Shown piece by piece: positions 48,069-59,436 of a DNA stretch of 64,000 bases (the stretch's first letter is position 1; every line of letters starts with the position of its first letter). This DNA is from Chrysomallon squamiferum (Eukaryota > Mollusca > Gastropoda > Neomphalida > Peltospiridae). Below the pieces are notes generated by a model. It was not told the DNA's origin, did no database searches, and worked only from the letters and a program-made list of their open reading frames with translations. A program made the translations under genes and the position numbers. The stretch covers positions 5,566,075 through 5,630,074 of the forward strand of contig CM022677.1 in assembly GCA_012295275.1 (NCBI GenBank), given 5' to 3'.

Positions 48069-48780
48069 GCCTTTCTCACAGAGCTGATCTTCTTCTGTAA
48101 AGCTGATCTTCTGTAAAGAGATAGTGTACAAAGAAAACCTGTCAGCCTTTCTCACAGAGCTGATCTTCTGTAAACACGAGATAGCGTACAAGAAAACCTG
48201 TCAGCCTTTCTCACAGAGCTGATCTTCTGTAAACACGAGATAGCGTACAAGAAAACCTGTCAGCCTTTCTCACAGAGCTGATCTTCTGTAAACATGAGAT
48301 AGCGTACAAGAAAACCTGTCAGCCTTTCTCACAGAGCTGATCTTCTGTAAACACGAGATAGCGTACAAGAAAACCTGTCAGCCTTTCTCACAGAGCTGAT
48401 CTTCTGTAAACACGAGATGTAAAAACCTGTCAGCCTTTCTCACAGAGCTGATCTTCTGCCTAAGAAAACCTGTCTTTCTCACAGAGCTGATCTTCTGTAA
48501 AACACGAGATAGCTTACAAGAAAACCTGTCAGCCTTTCTCACAGAGCTGATCTTCTGTAAACACGAGATAGCTTACAAGAAAACCTGTCAGCATTTCTCA
48601 CAGAGCTGATCTTCTGTAAACATGAGATAGCTTACAAGAAAACCTGTCAGCATTTCTCACAGAGCTGATCTTCTGTAAACACGAGATAGCTTACAAGAAA
48701 ACCTGTCAGCATTTCTCACAGAGCTGATCTTCTGTAAACACGAGTTAGCGTACAAGAAAACCTGTCAGCCTTTCTCACAG
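48069..48780 (+). repeat. 59-bp splice-acceptor minisatellite, about 12 copies
   Basis: The unit is GCCTTTCTCACAGAGCTGAT, then CTTCTGTAAACACGAGATAG and CGTACAAGAAAACCTGTCA. CCTTTCTCACAG is a good 3' splice site. The 12 bases after it (AGCTGATCTTCT) equal the start of the exon at 48781, into which the last unit merges without a seam. Confidence 0.95.
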
Positions 48781-48852
48781 AGCTGATCTTCTCGATTCAA
48801 ATGATCAAACTGACAGAGACAGGACAGCTTCTGAATGGGCAGGAAGCAGAAA
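48781..48852 (+). CDS. 72-bp exon fed by the acceptor array, CAMSAP-like linker
   Basis: The acceptor CCTTTCTCACAG belongs to the last array unit; the donor is GTAAGT. Phase 2 in and out, open, reading ADLLDSNDQTDRDRTASEWA then GSR. Its phases fit both the Lys-rich exon 39606-39728 and the downstream exon at 49219 (second acceptor). The DRD-x-x-TAS element resembles the segment shortly before CKK in CAMSAP1. No counterpart survives upstream of copy C, where satellite DNA lies instead. Confidence 0.5.
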
Positions 48853-49208
48853 GTAAGTTTTGTCAGAGTTTTTAATTATGATTCAGAATTTGTGTTAAAC
48901 AAAATTGACTTTCCAAGTAACTGTATTATATCTTTTATTATTTCAGTTTATGAAACAATTTATTGTACTGGAAAATTAGGATTTGTAAAATTCAGTTTTA
49001 GTGTGTATACTTATGTAAATACTTTTTTTTATTTAAAATGGATGATTTCAGGTTTTAAAAGATCCTTGTATAATAGTCAGATACTAACAAAGAAAGTTAA
49101 TATTAAAGGAATATTTAAGTGAGTGCATCTCAGTTAAATTTTACAAATCTTACATAAGACGGTTTATATAGCAAGGTTTTTTTATTGTTTTTACTAATTT
49201 CAATTCAG

Positions 49209-49334
49209 CTTCTCACAGTGGCAATGGGAGGTCAGATGTCACAAAACACCAAGTAACCATTAGCAACACAACAAAACAGCTTTCACAAAACTGAGTCAAG
49301 AGTCACCAGTACTAAACAAATCAAACTCTACTCT
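49209..49334 (+). pseudogene. CAMSAP-like linker exon, copy D
   Basis: Counterpart of 43605-43738, eight bases shorter (CCAGAACT missing). The same alternative acceptors and the same extra A with TGA are present. The reading GRSDVTKHQVTISNTTK is conserved. Confidence 0.45.
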
Positions 49335-49375
49335 GTAAGTATTCACTTTATTCATTTTGTTAAATTTGTAGTGAT

Positions 49376-49440
49376 GGATAGACTGGCTCAGTGGTTAGAG
49401 TGCATGGTTAAACTGTGTTGGGTTTGTAGAGTCAGTCCTG
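49376..49440 (+). mobile_element. tRNA-derived SINE-like fragment, copy D
   Basis: A box TGGCTCAGTGG at 49384 and a weak B box GGGTTTGTAGAGTCAGTCC about 36 bases later match tRNA promoter spacing. The shared position in copy C shows insertion before the copies separated. Confidence 0.55.
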
Positions 49441-50005
49441 TATGGAGGACTAATAAAGTTATTTACCAATCTAGCCACTGATCTGTGACTGATATTAGTA
49501 ACATCATGTTATATGTTTTGTTATCTGTGGAAAGATGTATATTAAAAACAGATTTTTAGTTTCTTGTTTAAAAAGGGTGTCAGTTCTTTTTCATTAGCTG
49601 TTTTGTTGTTTATCTTTTAAAATGCAAAGAACTAAAAGCTGTGTATGTTCTTAAATAAAATATTTCTTCTTTATTTCATATTTGGTATATTTTAGCAACA
49701 TTTATATTTATCAATAATCAGGTTATAATATTATATTTTTCAAAGATACTGATTTGTTTTTTGATTCAGAATTTACATTTATATTTTGGTAAACCACTTT
49801 AGACTATTTTTTTAAATATTTATTTTTAATTATTCATTAATTCAGTGAGTATGTTTATCAGTTTCTCTGTATGCATGTATGCAGAATTGAAATCTATAGC
49901 TGAAATATATTTTTATCTACAAACATTCATTTGATATACAGATATAATAGTAAACAATGTTACTCATAAAAACAATAACAAAAAACATTGTTTTTCCTTT
50001 TTCAG

Positions 50006-50098
50006 ACACACAGCACAAAACAGACAAGTGTTGTTATCTAAACTTCAGAATGCGACACACAGACAGCAGAACAGACAGAGAAGTTTCAAAAAAAACTG
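50006..50098 (+). pseudogene. Start of CKK domain, copy D, 2-bp deletion
   Basis: Reads TDKCCYLNFRMRHT in the CKK frame, then diverges because the ACACAC run is two bases shorter than in copy C. The donor GTATGA is kept. Confidence 0.65.
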
Positions 50099-50217
50099 GT
50101 ATGAAAAACACACATTAATTCAGTTGTTTAACTATCAATTTACTTTATTCTCAGTTTTTCTGTTTTTGTATTCTCAATACAGAGTAAGAAAAGCAGATTA
50201 GTACAAGGAAAGTCTAC

Positions 50218-50310
50218 AAAAATAAGTTAAGTAATTGTAGTGTACAAATATACTGATGACTTAGAATACAATAAGTAAAGTTATTGTAGTATACAAATAT
50301 ACTGATAACT
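50218..50310. repeat. 52-bp minisatellite, copy D, about 2 copies
   Basis: The short version of the array at 44630-45205. Confidence 0.85.
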
Positions 50311-50495
50311 TAGAATACTTCATTATTTCCATACTTCCATTAGCATTGTTTCAGTCTTGTTTCTGTGTCCACAATCATTAAATTTTCTTTATCTTATGAT
50401 TTATTTTTCTTATTATTATTTGTTTATTCATTTGTTATTCCTTTACTTCTACATTTGTTTTCTATCATAACATTATTAATCCATACAACAGATTG

Positions 50496-50534
<39 letters not shown>

Positions 50535-51929
50535 ACTAATTTACTCAGTCTTTGAGGTTTACTTTTACATTTCTTATATTTTTGGATTATATAGATAAAT
50601 TAAATAAAAAATAAAATATTGGGTAAGTCATCCTTTACATACAAGCTTGTTAAAATATTGTTATATTTTATTATTAGGAAAAGCTGGTACCGCTAAAACT
50701 GGAATATACAAAATACAGTAGGTCCATTATAATCATAAAGTTCAACTTTTATAAGTAAAATTAGACAATTTTTTCATCCATTAGTTTAAAGCATGTTTAT
50801 CATTTCTTCATTTAGTCATCCACATCTGTTTTCATCAGCCTGTCATCTATATTCAACTTTAGTTTTTTTAACATAAACAAATTCTTGTTGTTTTTTTTTA
50901 TTTTTGTTTTAGCATTTTATATTTTTATTATTATTATTTTTAGTAGTAGTAGTAGTATTATCATCATCATCATTATCATCAATCATTATCATTATCATTA
51001 TTATTATTAATGTTTACACTTATTTTCTATCATAATATCATTAATCCACACAAAATCTCTAATAAGACTGAGTATGCCAGCATTTTACACTAATTTACTC
51101 AGTCTGTGACGTTTACTTTACATTTCTCATATTTTCTGATCATACAGATAAATTAAAATAAAAAATGAAACAAAATGACTTCATTTTAATCCTCTTCATC
51201 ATCATCCTTATTATTATCACATTATTACAGGACTGTAATATCGTAAATTATCTTTCTGGTTAAATTGTATTTTTAATCTTTATTTGCAGGTTGTGTTTTG
51301 GTTAAATTAGCTTGCTCACCTGGTTATTAATTTTCATGTTTTAAAATCTCTGCTAATTATTATTGTCTAAACTAAATTAAGCCATTGCTTAATTAAATGG
51401 AGCAGAAATATTGAAATCTGTTTTTCTTAGATCTTTAAGCTTTAGCAGGAATTATTCTTTCATTATATTTGATTTTCTTATTACTGTTTGTTTTTAAAAG
51501 ACATACATAGTTTTTATAAGTGATTTGTTTTTTGTTTATTTTTATTTTATTCAAATTGCAATCAATTTTTAAGTTTTTGTAAGAGAATTGTCTTTCTGAT
51601 CTGATCTAATTGATAGATAATTGTTATTTATTGTTAGAAAGTTGTAGAAATATCTGAGAGGGGAAGTTGCAGAGTTAAATCTATCAAGTATGTGTGAGTG
51701 TATGACTGTATTAGTTTTATGTTGTTGTTATTACTGAAAAACAAAATCAGCATTAGTTACTTCAGAATTTTATATGTAATGTAATTATATTTGTTTTACT
51801 TTTTATACATTATTGCCATGTTAATACAATTTATTTATCTGTTTATTGATTTATGGTGTATTTAAAGATATTTTTATTGATCAACTTATTTATTTATTTA
51901 TTTATTTGCTTGTTTGTTTGTTTATCTAG

Positions 51930-52064
51930 GAACTAGCTGAGTCTGATGTTAAACACTTTGTAATTCTGTTCTGTCTTCTTTCACACCAGAAACTAATGAA
52001 TTATCTAAATTTGTTGTGTAGGACCTGAAGAAATACCCAGTAAAATGATTCATAGGTTTTATAA
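51930..52064 (+). pseudogene. Core CKK exon, copy D, with 28-bp deletion
   Basis: Reads ELAESDVKHFVILFC and then has lost a net 28 bases that encode the GGCQYKTL core in copy C. Downstream pieces NELSKFV and GPEEIPSKMIHRFY remain in other frames. Both splice sites are kept. Confidence 0.7.
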
Positions 52065-52754
52065 GTAAGTACATATTTAATATTTTATAAATAGTTTTGG
52101 TTATTTTTACACATTTTTATATCATTGAAATGATTTATGGGTTTTATAAGCAAGTACATATTTAATATTTTTTATTTCATACTAAATATTACCACGAATA
52201 CAGAGTCTTGATAAGAAAGTGTATTTTTATGTTATTTTAAATCTGTCTTCATCTTTATAAATTTGTACATTCATCAACATGCAACTCATTAATATAATGT
52301 AAAATAAATGTTTTTGCAAATGATGTTTTTACTAGTTAGTTATTTATTATTATGTTTTTTAATATAAAATGAAAACATTTTTGGTCAATATCAATACTGA
52401 CCAAGTGAAATGTAGGTGTTTTTGACAAGATTTAAATATTTGTGCATGTCAGTGAAAAAAAGGGTATAGCCTATAACAAGACGTTAATCAATAAACTTCA
52501 GTGGATAACAGTGACAATATAAAATGTATCACTATATAATTTCTTATACTTTAAATTCAATTTCTTTTCTTATTATTATTTTTTTTTCTTATTTTGTTTT
52601 TGTAATTTATAAATTAACTCTTAAGATTAAAATATTTCAAAAAGAATTTAAGAATGTTTCTGTGATAAGGAATTATTTAATACTAATGAGTTATTGTTTT
52701 ATTTATTAATTGTCATGTAATATATTAATTAATATTATTTTGTTTTTCTCACAG

Positions 52755-52894
52755 ATATAATTATGTGGCTAAAAGTTTCACTGACATCAACCAAACATTT
52801 ATCTGTGTCCATTGATGCTGTTGTTATTAATAATTCTCTCTGGAAGACTGGGAAACCACAGCAACATCAAAGAAAGTGTATTAGGAAGATGTAG
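52755..52894 (+). pseudogene. Last CKK exon, copy D, same frameshift as C
   Basis: The same 140 bases as 47555-47694 with few substitutions. It contains YVAKSFTDI and, one base out of frame, TKHLSVSIDAVVINNSLWKT. The His of the IH motif is Asn here. Confidence 0.75.
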
Positions 52895-53039
52895 ATATCA
52901 AAACACACATCACCATCATCCTGACATCATCAGCAGCTGCAGCAGCAGTTGACTCTTTACATCGTTGTCTTGGTTACAATTCTAAATGACAAATGTTTCA
53001 CAATACCTTGTTTCAATTCAGGTTTAATCTGCATTTTTA

Positions 53040-54030
53040 AAGATACTTTAAATTCAAGTATGCTGATTTTAAATATGGTAATGAAATATGCTAATTTAAA
53101 TATGCTGACTAGAACATGATAGTTTATATGAGATGATTTCAACTTTATAATAGAAATATGCCAGTGGGAAAATGTTAATTTAAATATCCCAATACAAAGA
53201 TGCTTTTTTTTTTCTTCTTAAAAAGCTAATTTAAAAATATGTTTATTTATTTAACTTCTTGTATATATCAAGAAATGATAAGCTTAAAATAATTAATCAT
53301 TTTCAGAGCACTCAGATCTTTAATTCAGAGGATGTGAAATGAAATCTACGATGAGCCCATGATGTTTCAAATCACTGTTTGTCAGATGTAGCTGCAAGTT
53401 CTGTTATGATTATTTTCAACATGATTAATTAGGCTGTATCAAAGCTTGTCCTTTTATTTTTATTTTTTTTATGGATTCAAAACTGATTTAATCCTATAAA
53501 AATGTGTAACTCTATTTTGCTTCTTAATTATAAATGACTTATTTATTTAAATAAAAAGTAATGTGTTTTATAACTGGAATTTTCCAGTTGTCTTTCATGA
53601 TGAATTTATGTTCTATAGTGCTAAATGTTAAAGAAGAGAAAATTTCAAAGTAAAACTTGTGTAAAAGTAAAGTGTATTGATTCAGATCTGAAGTTTCATT
53701 TCACTGTCATACTATTTGCATCCATAATGGATGCATAATGAATATTCATAACTACAGATTATATATATAAAACACTTTATTTTTTAAAAGTATTTTAGTT
53801 ACCAAGTTAGAAACTAAACCATATAGAAATCTCTAAAACATATAATTTTGAATTATTTTAGATTGATAATAATATTAAGTACATTAATCTAAAAAACAAT
53901 GTTATATGTTATGTAGGTGGAGAAATATTAGACTAGCTGATTCAAAAAACATATATGTAGTTATAAGTACATATTAACAACAACAAAATAATGAAAATAA
54001 ATAAATAAATAAAAAGACAAACAACAGCAA
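53040..54030. other. AT-rich DNA without recognised gene
   Basis: Short related phrases (AAATATGCTGAT, AAATATGCTAATTT) recur at 53057-53105. No exon is supported. Confidence 0.5.
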
Positions 54031-54032
54031 AT

Positions 54033-54350
54033 ATATAAATGTTTATCATTATAACTATTAAAGTTATGGTGTTGAACACACAGTTAAGTACAGAACTGTT
54101 CACTCCACAGTCTTTGTCACAAAGCTGATTTCAATGAGATATAAATGTTTATCATTATAACTATTAAAGTTATGGTGTTGAACACACAGTTAAGTACAGA
54201 ACTGTTCACTCCACAGTCTTTGTCACAAAGCTGATTTCAATGAGATATAAATGTTTATCATTATAACTATTAAAGTTATGGTGTTGAACACACAGTTAAG
54301 TACAGAACTGTACACTCCACAGTCTTTGTCACAAAGCTGATTTGAACGAG
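54033..54350. repeat. 106-bp tandem repeat, 3 copies
   Basis: Units start at 54033, 54139 and 54245, nearly identical. Each contains CAGTCTTTGTCACAAAGCTG, which resembles CAGCCTTTCTCACAGAGCTG of the 59-bp acceptor array on the other side of copy D. Confidence 0.95.
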
Positions 54351-54654
54351 AAGGGTGGAACGTTCTTTAGCTGTTTTACTTAGATGACAATTCTTACTTA
54401 TCATTCTGATAACAGTGTTTACAGGTTCATAATAGGAAAGGTTAGGTTTAGGGGTAATTTAAATATCAGTTTATTTTAAAAAAAAAATTAGATTTATGGT
54501 TATGATTAGCAGTTTCCTCCTTGGTTAGATTTATATTTAAATATCTACTTATACCAAAAGGCCTTTCAAATGAAACTCTTTTGATCAGTGTTAGGATACA
54601 TTTTTATTGTATTTCAATAAATCCTTATTTTTATCATATTGCAACAAACACGTT

Positions 54655-54745
54655 TATAGCTCGGGTTAGGATGGGGTTAGGGGTAGATCTAGGGCTATGG
54701 TCAGGCTTAGGTTTACGTTTAGATCTAGGAGTAGGTTTAGTAGCT
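54655..54745. repeat. Degenerate telomere-like TTAGGG-rich stretch
   Basis: GGGTTAGGATGGGGTTAGGG followed by variants such as GGTCAGGCTTAGG and GTTTAGATCTAGG. It may be an interstitial remnant or a simple GGTTAG-type repeat. Confidence 0.4.
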
Positions 54746-54974
54746 TTATTTGAAGAGAATTAAATAAAACTTTGAAATTTGTGTATCTGTATGTGTGTGT
54801 CTATGGACATATGTAAATATGTATGTATGTGTGCATATGTATATGTTAATTTAGTTAATTTAGTTAATTATATATTAGTACACACACACACACACACATG
54901 TATTTATACACAGACACATACATATATACATATATGTATATAGTTTAGGATTTTGAATATTCTCTGTTGTATGT

Positions 54975-55135
54975 ACGGCTGAACAGACTCTGCACGCAGA
55001 CAATATTCGTGAACGCACTGGTAGGACAAAGTCCAGTCACGACTCACAAACCTGTCAGATGCTGCTAACGAGACTCGAACCTATGACACCCATTCACCTG
55101 TACTCCGAAGATGGACGATGTTACCGTATGTTTGT
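54975..55135 (-). mobile_element. SINE-like element with Pol III B box
   Basis: On the minus strand CATAGGTTCGAGTCTCG (55068-55084) is close to the Pol III B box GGTTCRANTCC. The block is GC-richer than its flanks and sits between CA/TG microsatellites. An A box is not clear. Confidence 0.4.
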
Positions 55136-55379
55136 GTGTGTTTGTGTTCATGTATGCATATATACATATAAAATATATGTGTGTGTGTGTCTGTCTGTAT
55201 GTATGTATATGTGTATAATATATATATATGTGTGTATTATCTGTAAATGTATGTGCATGTGTCTGTGTATGTATATATGTACGTAGTTGTGTGTGTGTGT
55301 GTGTGTATAATATTTATACCTGAAATTATTATCATTATTATTTATTCATTTCATTTTATTTGTCATTATTTTTATTTCG

Positions 55380-55398
55380 ATATTATTATTATTATTAA

Positions 55399-55450
<52 letters not shown>
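55380..55450. repeat. (ATT)n microsatellite
   Basis: About 22 ATT triplets with one interruption. Confidence 0.95.
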
Positions 55451-55756
55451 GGATCAGTTTATTTTAGAACAACTACAACTATAACATGACACATGCATAT
55501 ATATATAATAATAAAATGAAATGAAATGAAATTAAATAAATAAATAATGATAATAATTTCAAGTATAAATATTTACACAAACTGTCGAAGTGCCCCAATA
55601 TGAAATAATGAGTGACTAACAACACTTGTTTTGTTTTATTCGTGACAAAAATTCTGTGATGATTAGAATTTAGCTTACACGTGCACTACACGTTACACAC
55701 ATATCAGTAACACCAAGAATGTCTTTATGTTTTACACTGTGCATAAAGAGAAACAC

Positions 55757-55809
<53 letters not shown>

Positions 55810-55870
55810 TAACAATAACAAGAACAATAATAACAATAATAACAATAATAATAATAATAATAATAATAGT
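55757..55870. repeat. (AAT)n/(AAC)n microsatellite
   Basis: AAT triplets interspersed with AACAAT and AACAAG variants, followed by a short GA run. Confidence 0.95.
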
Positions 55871-56039
55871 AATAATGAGAGAGAGAGAGATCTTTATTCA
55901 TGTTTGTCTCATAATTGTTTTTGGAAAATCCTTGTCTAAAGAGAAAGTTTTATAAAGTATGTCAGGCAGAATAGAAAGAAGAAAATGAAGTAGAATAGAT
56001 GAGTGCACTTGCACCACTTAGTACTACATTGATACCCAT

Positions 56040-56545
56040 TATTTATATTTCACATACAGACAGACAGACATACAGACAGGTGAACATCAAGAAACATTGT
56101 AGTTTACTGTTCATTGTTTCACAACTACTTTGTACTACACTGATATTATACACATTATTTATATTTCACAGACAGACAGACAGACATACAGATAGGTGAA
56201 CATCAAGAAACATTGTAGTTTACTGTTCATTGTTTCACAACTACTTTGTACTACACTGATATTATACACATTATTTATATTTATATTTCACAGACAGACA
56301 GACAGACATACAGATAGGTGAACATCAAGAAACATTGTAGTTTACTGTTCATTGTTTCACAACTACTTTGTACTACACTGATATTATACACATTATTTAT
56401 ATTTCACAGACAGACAGACATACAGACAGGTGAACATCAAGAAACATTGTTTAGTTTACTGTTCATTGTTTCACAACTATTTTTTTTGTACTACACTGAT
56501 ATTATACTACACATTATTTATATTTCACATACAGAAGGTGAACAT
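56040..56545. repeat. About 117-bp tandem repeat, 4-5 copies
   Basis: Each unit combines a (CAGA)n core with GGTGAACATCAAGAAACATT, a CACAACTACTTTGTACTACA stretch and TTATTTATATTTCACA. The last unit is truncated. The number of CAGA tetramers differs between units. Confidence 0.95.
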
Positions 56546-56729
56546 CAAGAAACAATGTAAATAGTTTTAAAATATAAATGAAATAATGACTGAAGAATTT
56601 AATTTTTATCTTTTAAATATTTTATTGCAGTTTTGTTTTATTACACTGGAGTATGTAGAAATATATATTTAAATATCAAGTTTCTTTGAAATAAACTACT
56701 TAACAAAATAATAGAATAGTTTAAATATA

Positions 56730-56732
<3 letters not shown>

Positions 56733-56776
<44 letters not shown>
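56733..56776. repeat. (AC)n microsatellite
   Basis: About 22 AC dinucleotides, followed by ATAC and ATAT runs. Confidence 0.95.
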
Positions 56777-56781
<5 letters not shown>

Positions 56782-57059
56782 TACATACATATATATATAA
56801 GATGGGGAATATTTCAAGAGTTTGTCTGAAAGTAAAATTTGTTTGACATTTAGCAAGTTTAAACTATAAAGTAATTCATAATAATAATAAAAAAAACAAC
56901 TTTTCATTATTATTTTCTTTAAGAAAAATAAAATAAACAAATTAACTTATATTATTTTAGAATAAATAAATAACTGATATTCTCTTTATTTATTAGTTCG
57001 TGTAAAGAAAAATACTTTGTTTACATTTTCTTTTTTTGACAACACACTCAGACACTGAT

Positions 57060-57140
57060 CGTGAACTGTGAGATTATGCGGTCCGGGGATCAAATCTGTT
57101 GAGATAGAATTAATGAGCTGACCACTCTCTGTCAGTATGT
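57060..57140 (-). mobile_element. tRNA-like fragment, possible SINE
   Basis: The minus strand carries CAACAGATTTGATCCCCGGA, resembling a tRNA T-arm plus acceptor end (GGTTCGATCCCCGG). The upstream A box is poor. No folded intact tRNA can be made. Confidence 0.35.
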
Positions 57141-57399
57141 CCAAGTACTGACCATTTAAAAACAATATTTAAAAACAATATTTTAGTTTCATCTGGCACA
57201 ACAACAACAACAACAACATCACCCCACTGATCACGTGATTCAGCAAGACCGACTAGTGGAGAGGAAGTCACGTGTTTGTTTATCAGTGATTTTCTTTCTA
57301 TACAAAAACATTTTACACATCTATTGATTTTATCACTAACAACAATTTTACTCTTGTCCTCACCTGACACCAGGATGGATTTCACACAAGGACTGAATT

Positions 57400-57660
57400 T
57401 ATCTTCTTGTGTTTTTGTGTTAATGGTGTCTGTGTGTTTGAATGTGTCTGTGTGTTTGTCTATTTGTGTGTCTCGTGTGTTGTGTGTTTGTGTTTATGGT
57501 GTCTGTGTGTTTGAGTGTGTGTGTCTGTCTGTCTATCTGTGTGTTGTGTTTTTGTGTTAATGGTGTCTGTCCGACTATCTGAGTGTCTGTGTGTTGTGTT
57601 TTTGTGTTAATGGTGTCTGTGAGTTTGAGTGTGTCTGTCTGTTTGTCTGTCTGTGTGACA
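57400..57660. repeat. GT-rich imperfect repeat
   Basis: TGTGTTTGTGTTAATGGTGT and GTCTGTGTGTTTGAGTGTG recur four times with variable spacing. The open frame across it is simple-sequence translation. Confidence 0.85.
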
Positions 57661-57664
57661 TGTT

Positions 57665-58250
57665 GAAGTATATTTGCACACTGACAATTCTAAAATAGTA
57701 AATATTATTTAAAAATAAATAAAAACTTTACTATATAGCTATATTTGTTTACTAACGGTAAAATGGTGAAGTGTGTGTGGATATTGAGAATTCTGCAACA
57801 GTAAATATTAGTTATTTTGTTCTTGATGTAAAATCATGTGATGGCAAGCTACAAACTGTACAGAGATCAGTGTTTCTAAATTATTAATATAATTTGTTTG
57901 TTTTTTGTTGTGTTTTTTTACCAAAATATACAGAACTGTTGAGATATGTATATATTTCCACATTTCTAAATAACAAATAATTTAATTAAATTCTTTTTCT
58001 TGATACAATGTCAGGTACAATGTGTGGACACTGATATTATAAAATATAGAATCATTTATCTAAAACTATTATAAAGATTTAAACTTATAATGTTTAGCAT
58101 GATTCATTAATCATATAACATATAATAATGTAAAAAGTCTGAGATAAAAATAATGATTAGAATTACTATTATAATTTCATCTTTAAAGAACTACTCATTA
58201 AGAAATTATTTATTTTATTTTTATTTGATGTTCATAATTAACCCAATATA
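57665..58250. other. AT-rich DNA without recognised gene
   Basis: No open exon with splice sites stands out. It precedes the possible last collagen exon on the minus strand. Confidence 0.5.
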
Positions 58251-58322
58251 ACAGTATATAACCTTGCTGATGAAACTGAAATTACATGTTGACCTCAATC
58301 GGGCCTCCTGCACTTTTTGATC
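58250..58322 (-). pseudogene. Possible second-half NC1 exon of the collagen IV-like gene
   Basis: On the minus strand the acceptor TTTTACTTTCAG is followed by two overlapping partial readings: SAGGPIEV in one frame and VQEARLRSTCNFSF in another. In collagen IV the second C4 repeat has an SAPFIEC segment followed by GTCNY-like residues, so the order would fit with one frameshift. The match is short, so this is tentative. Confidence 0.3.
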
Positions 58323-58952
58323 CTGAAAGTAAAATTTGGAATTAAAATAATAATAATAATAATAATAATAATAGTAACAATAGCACTAACAATAATACTA
58401 ATAACAATAATAGTAATAATGTGTGTGAGTGTGCATGTACGTATATAAAAGATTGTCAGTTATAAAAAATAATAACATCAACAATAAAGAAAGAACCAGT
58501 GAAACAAATGAGATAAGTAAGTAGCTAAATAAGTAAATGCATAGCAATGAATGAAATAAGTAAAAAAGCCGATAACTGAAATAAATAAGAAAGTAAATAA
58601 AGTAAATATTTCAAAAAGTATATATATATTTTTTAAATACCTGCAATGCATATTTTTCTTTCAGTTAGAGAGCAGAGGCAGATTTCCTTTTTAAATTAGT
58701 CATAAACTGAGTTACATTTTATAAATCATGTAAAAACAAAATCACTGCCACAAAACATTGTATTCACAAACAAGTATTGATTATGAATACTGAATACTAC
58801 TAAATGTTAACATTCTCATTCTACATGAGTCAGTTTTACATATCATTTAGCATTCACAATTACTTAGTCAAACAATGGAAATCAAATACAAATATGAATA
58901 TTCATGATTAAGTAATGAATATTAATGTTATGTAAATGAGTACAGGACTTAC

Positions 58953-59139
58953 AGGGTCTGGAGATTCACAAACTGCTGATGTCTGCCTGGTCTGTTCACC
59001 TCTCACTCGATTCATCATCATCTCCAGTGTTGACAGCCAGTAACTGTAACCATTCTGTGATGCTGTGCTGCACACATTGTTGATGTTGCAGAACTTAAAA
59101 ACATGTTTGTAAATCATTTCAAACAGCTGACAGCAGTAC
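58953..59139 (-). CDS. Collagen IV NC1 (C4) domain exon
   Basis: The minus strand reads KHVFKFCNINNVCSTASQNG, then YSYWLSTLEMMM and ending TSAVCESPDP before a perfect GTAAGT donor. FCNINNVC, YSYWLST and AVCE are signatures of the first C4 repeat of the collagen IV NC1 domain, which drives trimer and network assembly in basement membranes. The acceptor is CACTGCAG (exon from 59139) or CTGTCAG (from 59126). The loop after WLST is shorter than in known chains, and the usual CAVC is SAVC, so one conserved cysteine is missing. The preceding NC1 exon is not found before the intronic array. Confidence 0.85.
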
Positions 59140-59436
59140 CTGCAGTGTAATTTTAATATTTTTTATTGTTAATTAGAATTCTCTTTCTGTGTTTTTATAA
59201 AACCTAAACCATCTTCCCATTCAATAAATGTTTATCCCGAGAAAAGCTAAAATTATAGAAACAGTTTGAGCTTGAAATGAATTTAAAGAAAATATATATT
59301 TTAGTTTATTTATTTAGCATATCCGAAAAAGTCAATGCCTTTACTTCAATCTTCAGTTTTTATAACATTAGAACAGGAAACTAACCCATAAGTTCAAGAA
59401 CTTAAGACAGCTCAATAGAAAGAAAAAATGTTTCAT

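Larger units (their letters stand above)
49013..53038 (+). repeat. Segmental duplication copy D (CAMSAP-like 3' exons)
   Basis: The same order as copy C, with shorter minisatellite content and an extra segment near 50600-50720 (the related passage in C is shorter). The copy ends at GCATTTTT, where both copies diverge. Confidence 0.95.

Noticed and set aside
54655-54745. Chromosome-end telomere
   Set aside because: The TTAGGG-like stretch is short, degenerate and internal, with genes on both sides.
57060-57140. Intact tRNA gene
   Set aside because: Only a B-box-like half is recognisable; no full cloverleaf could be drawn by eye.
57110-57385. 91-codon minus-strand frame with a poly-Val run
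   Set aside because: The Val run comes from (CAA)n/(ACA)n repeats and the rest is SINE-like and GT-rich DNA.
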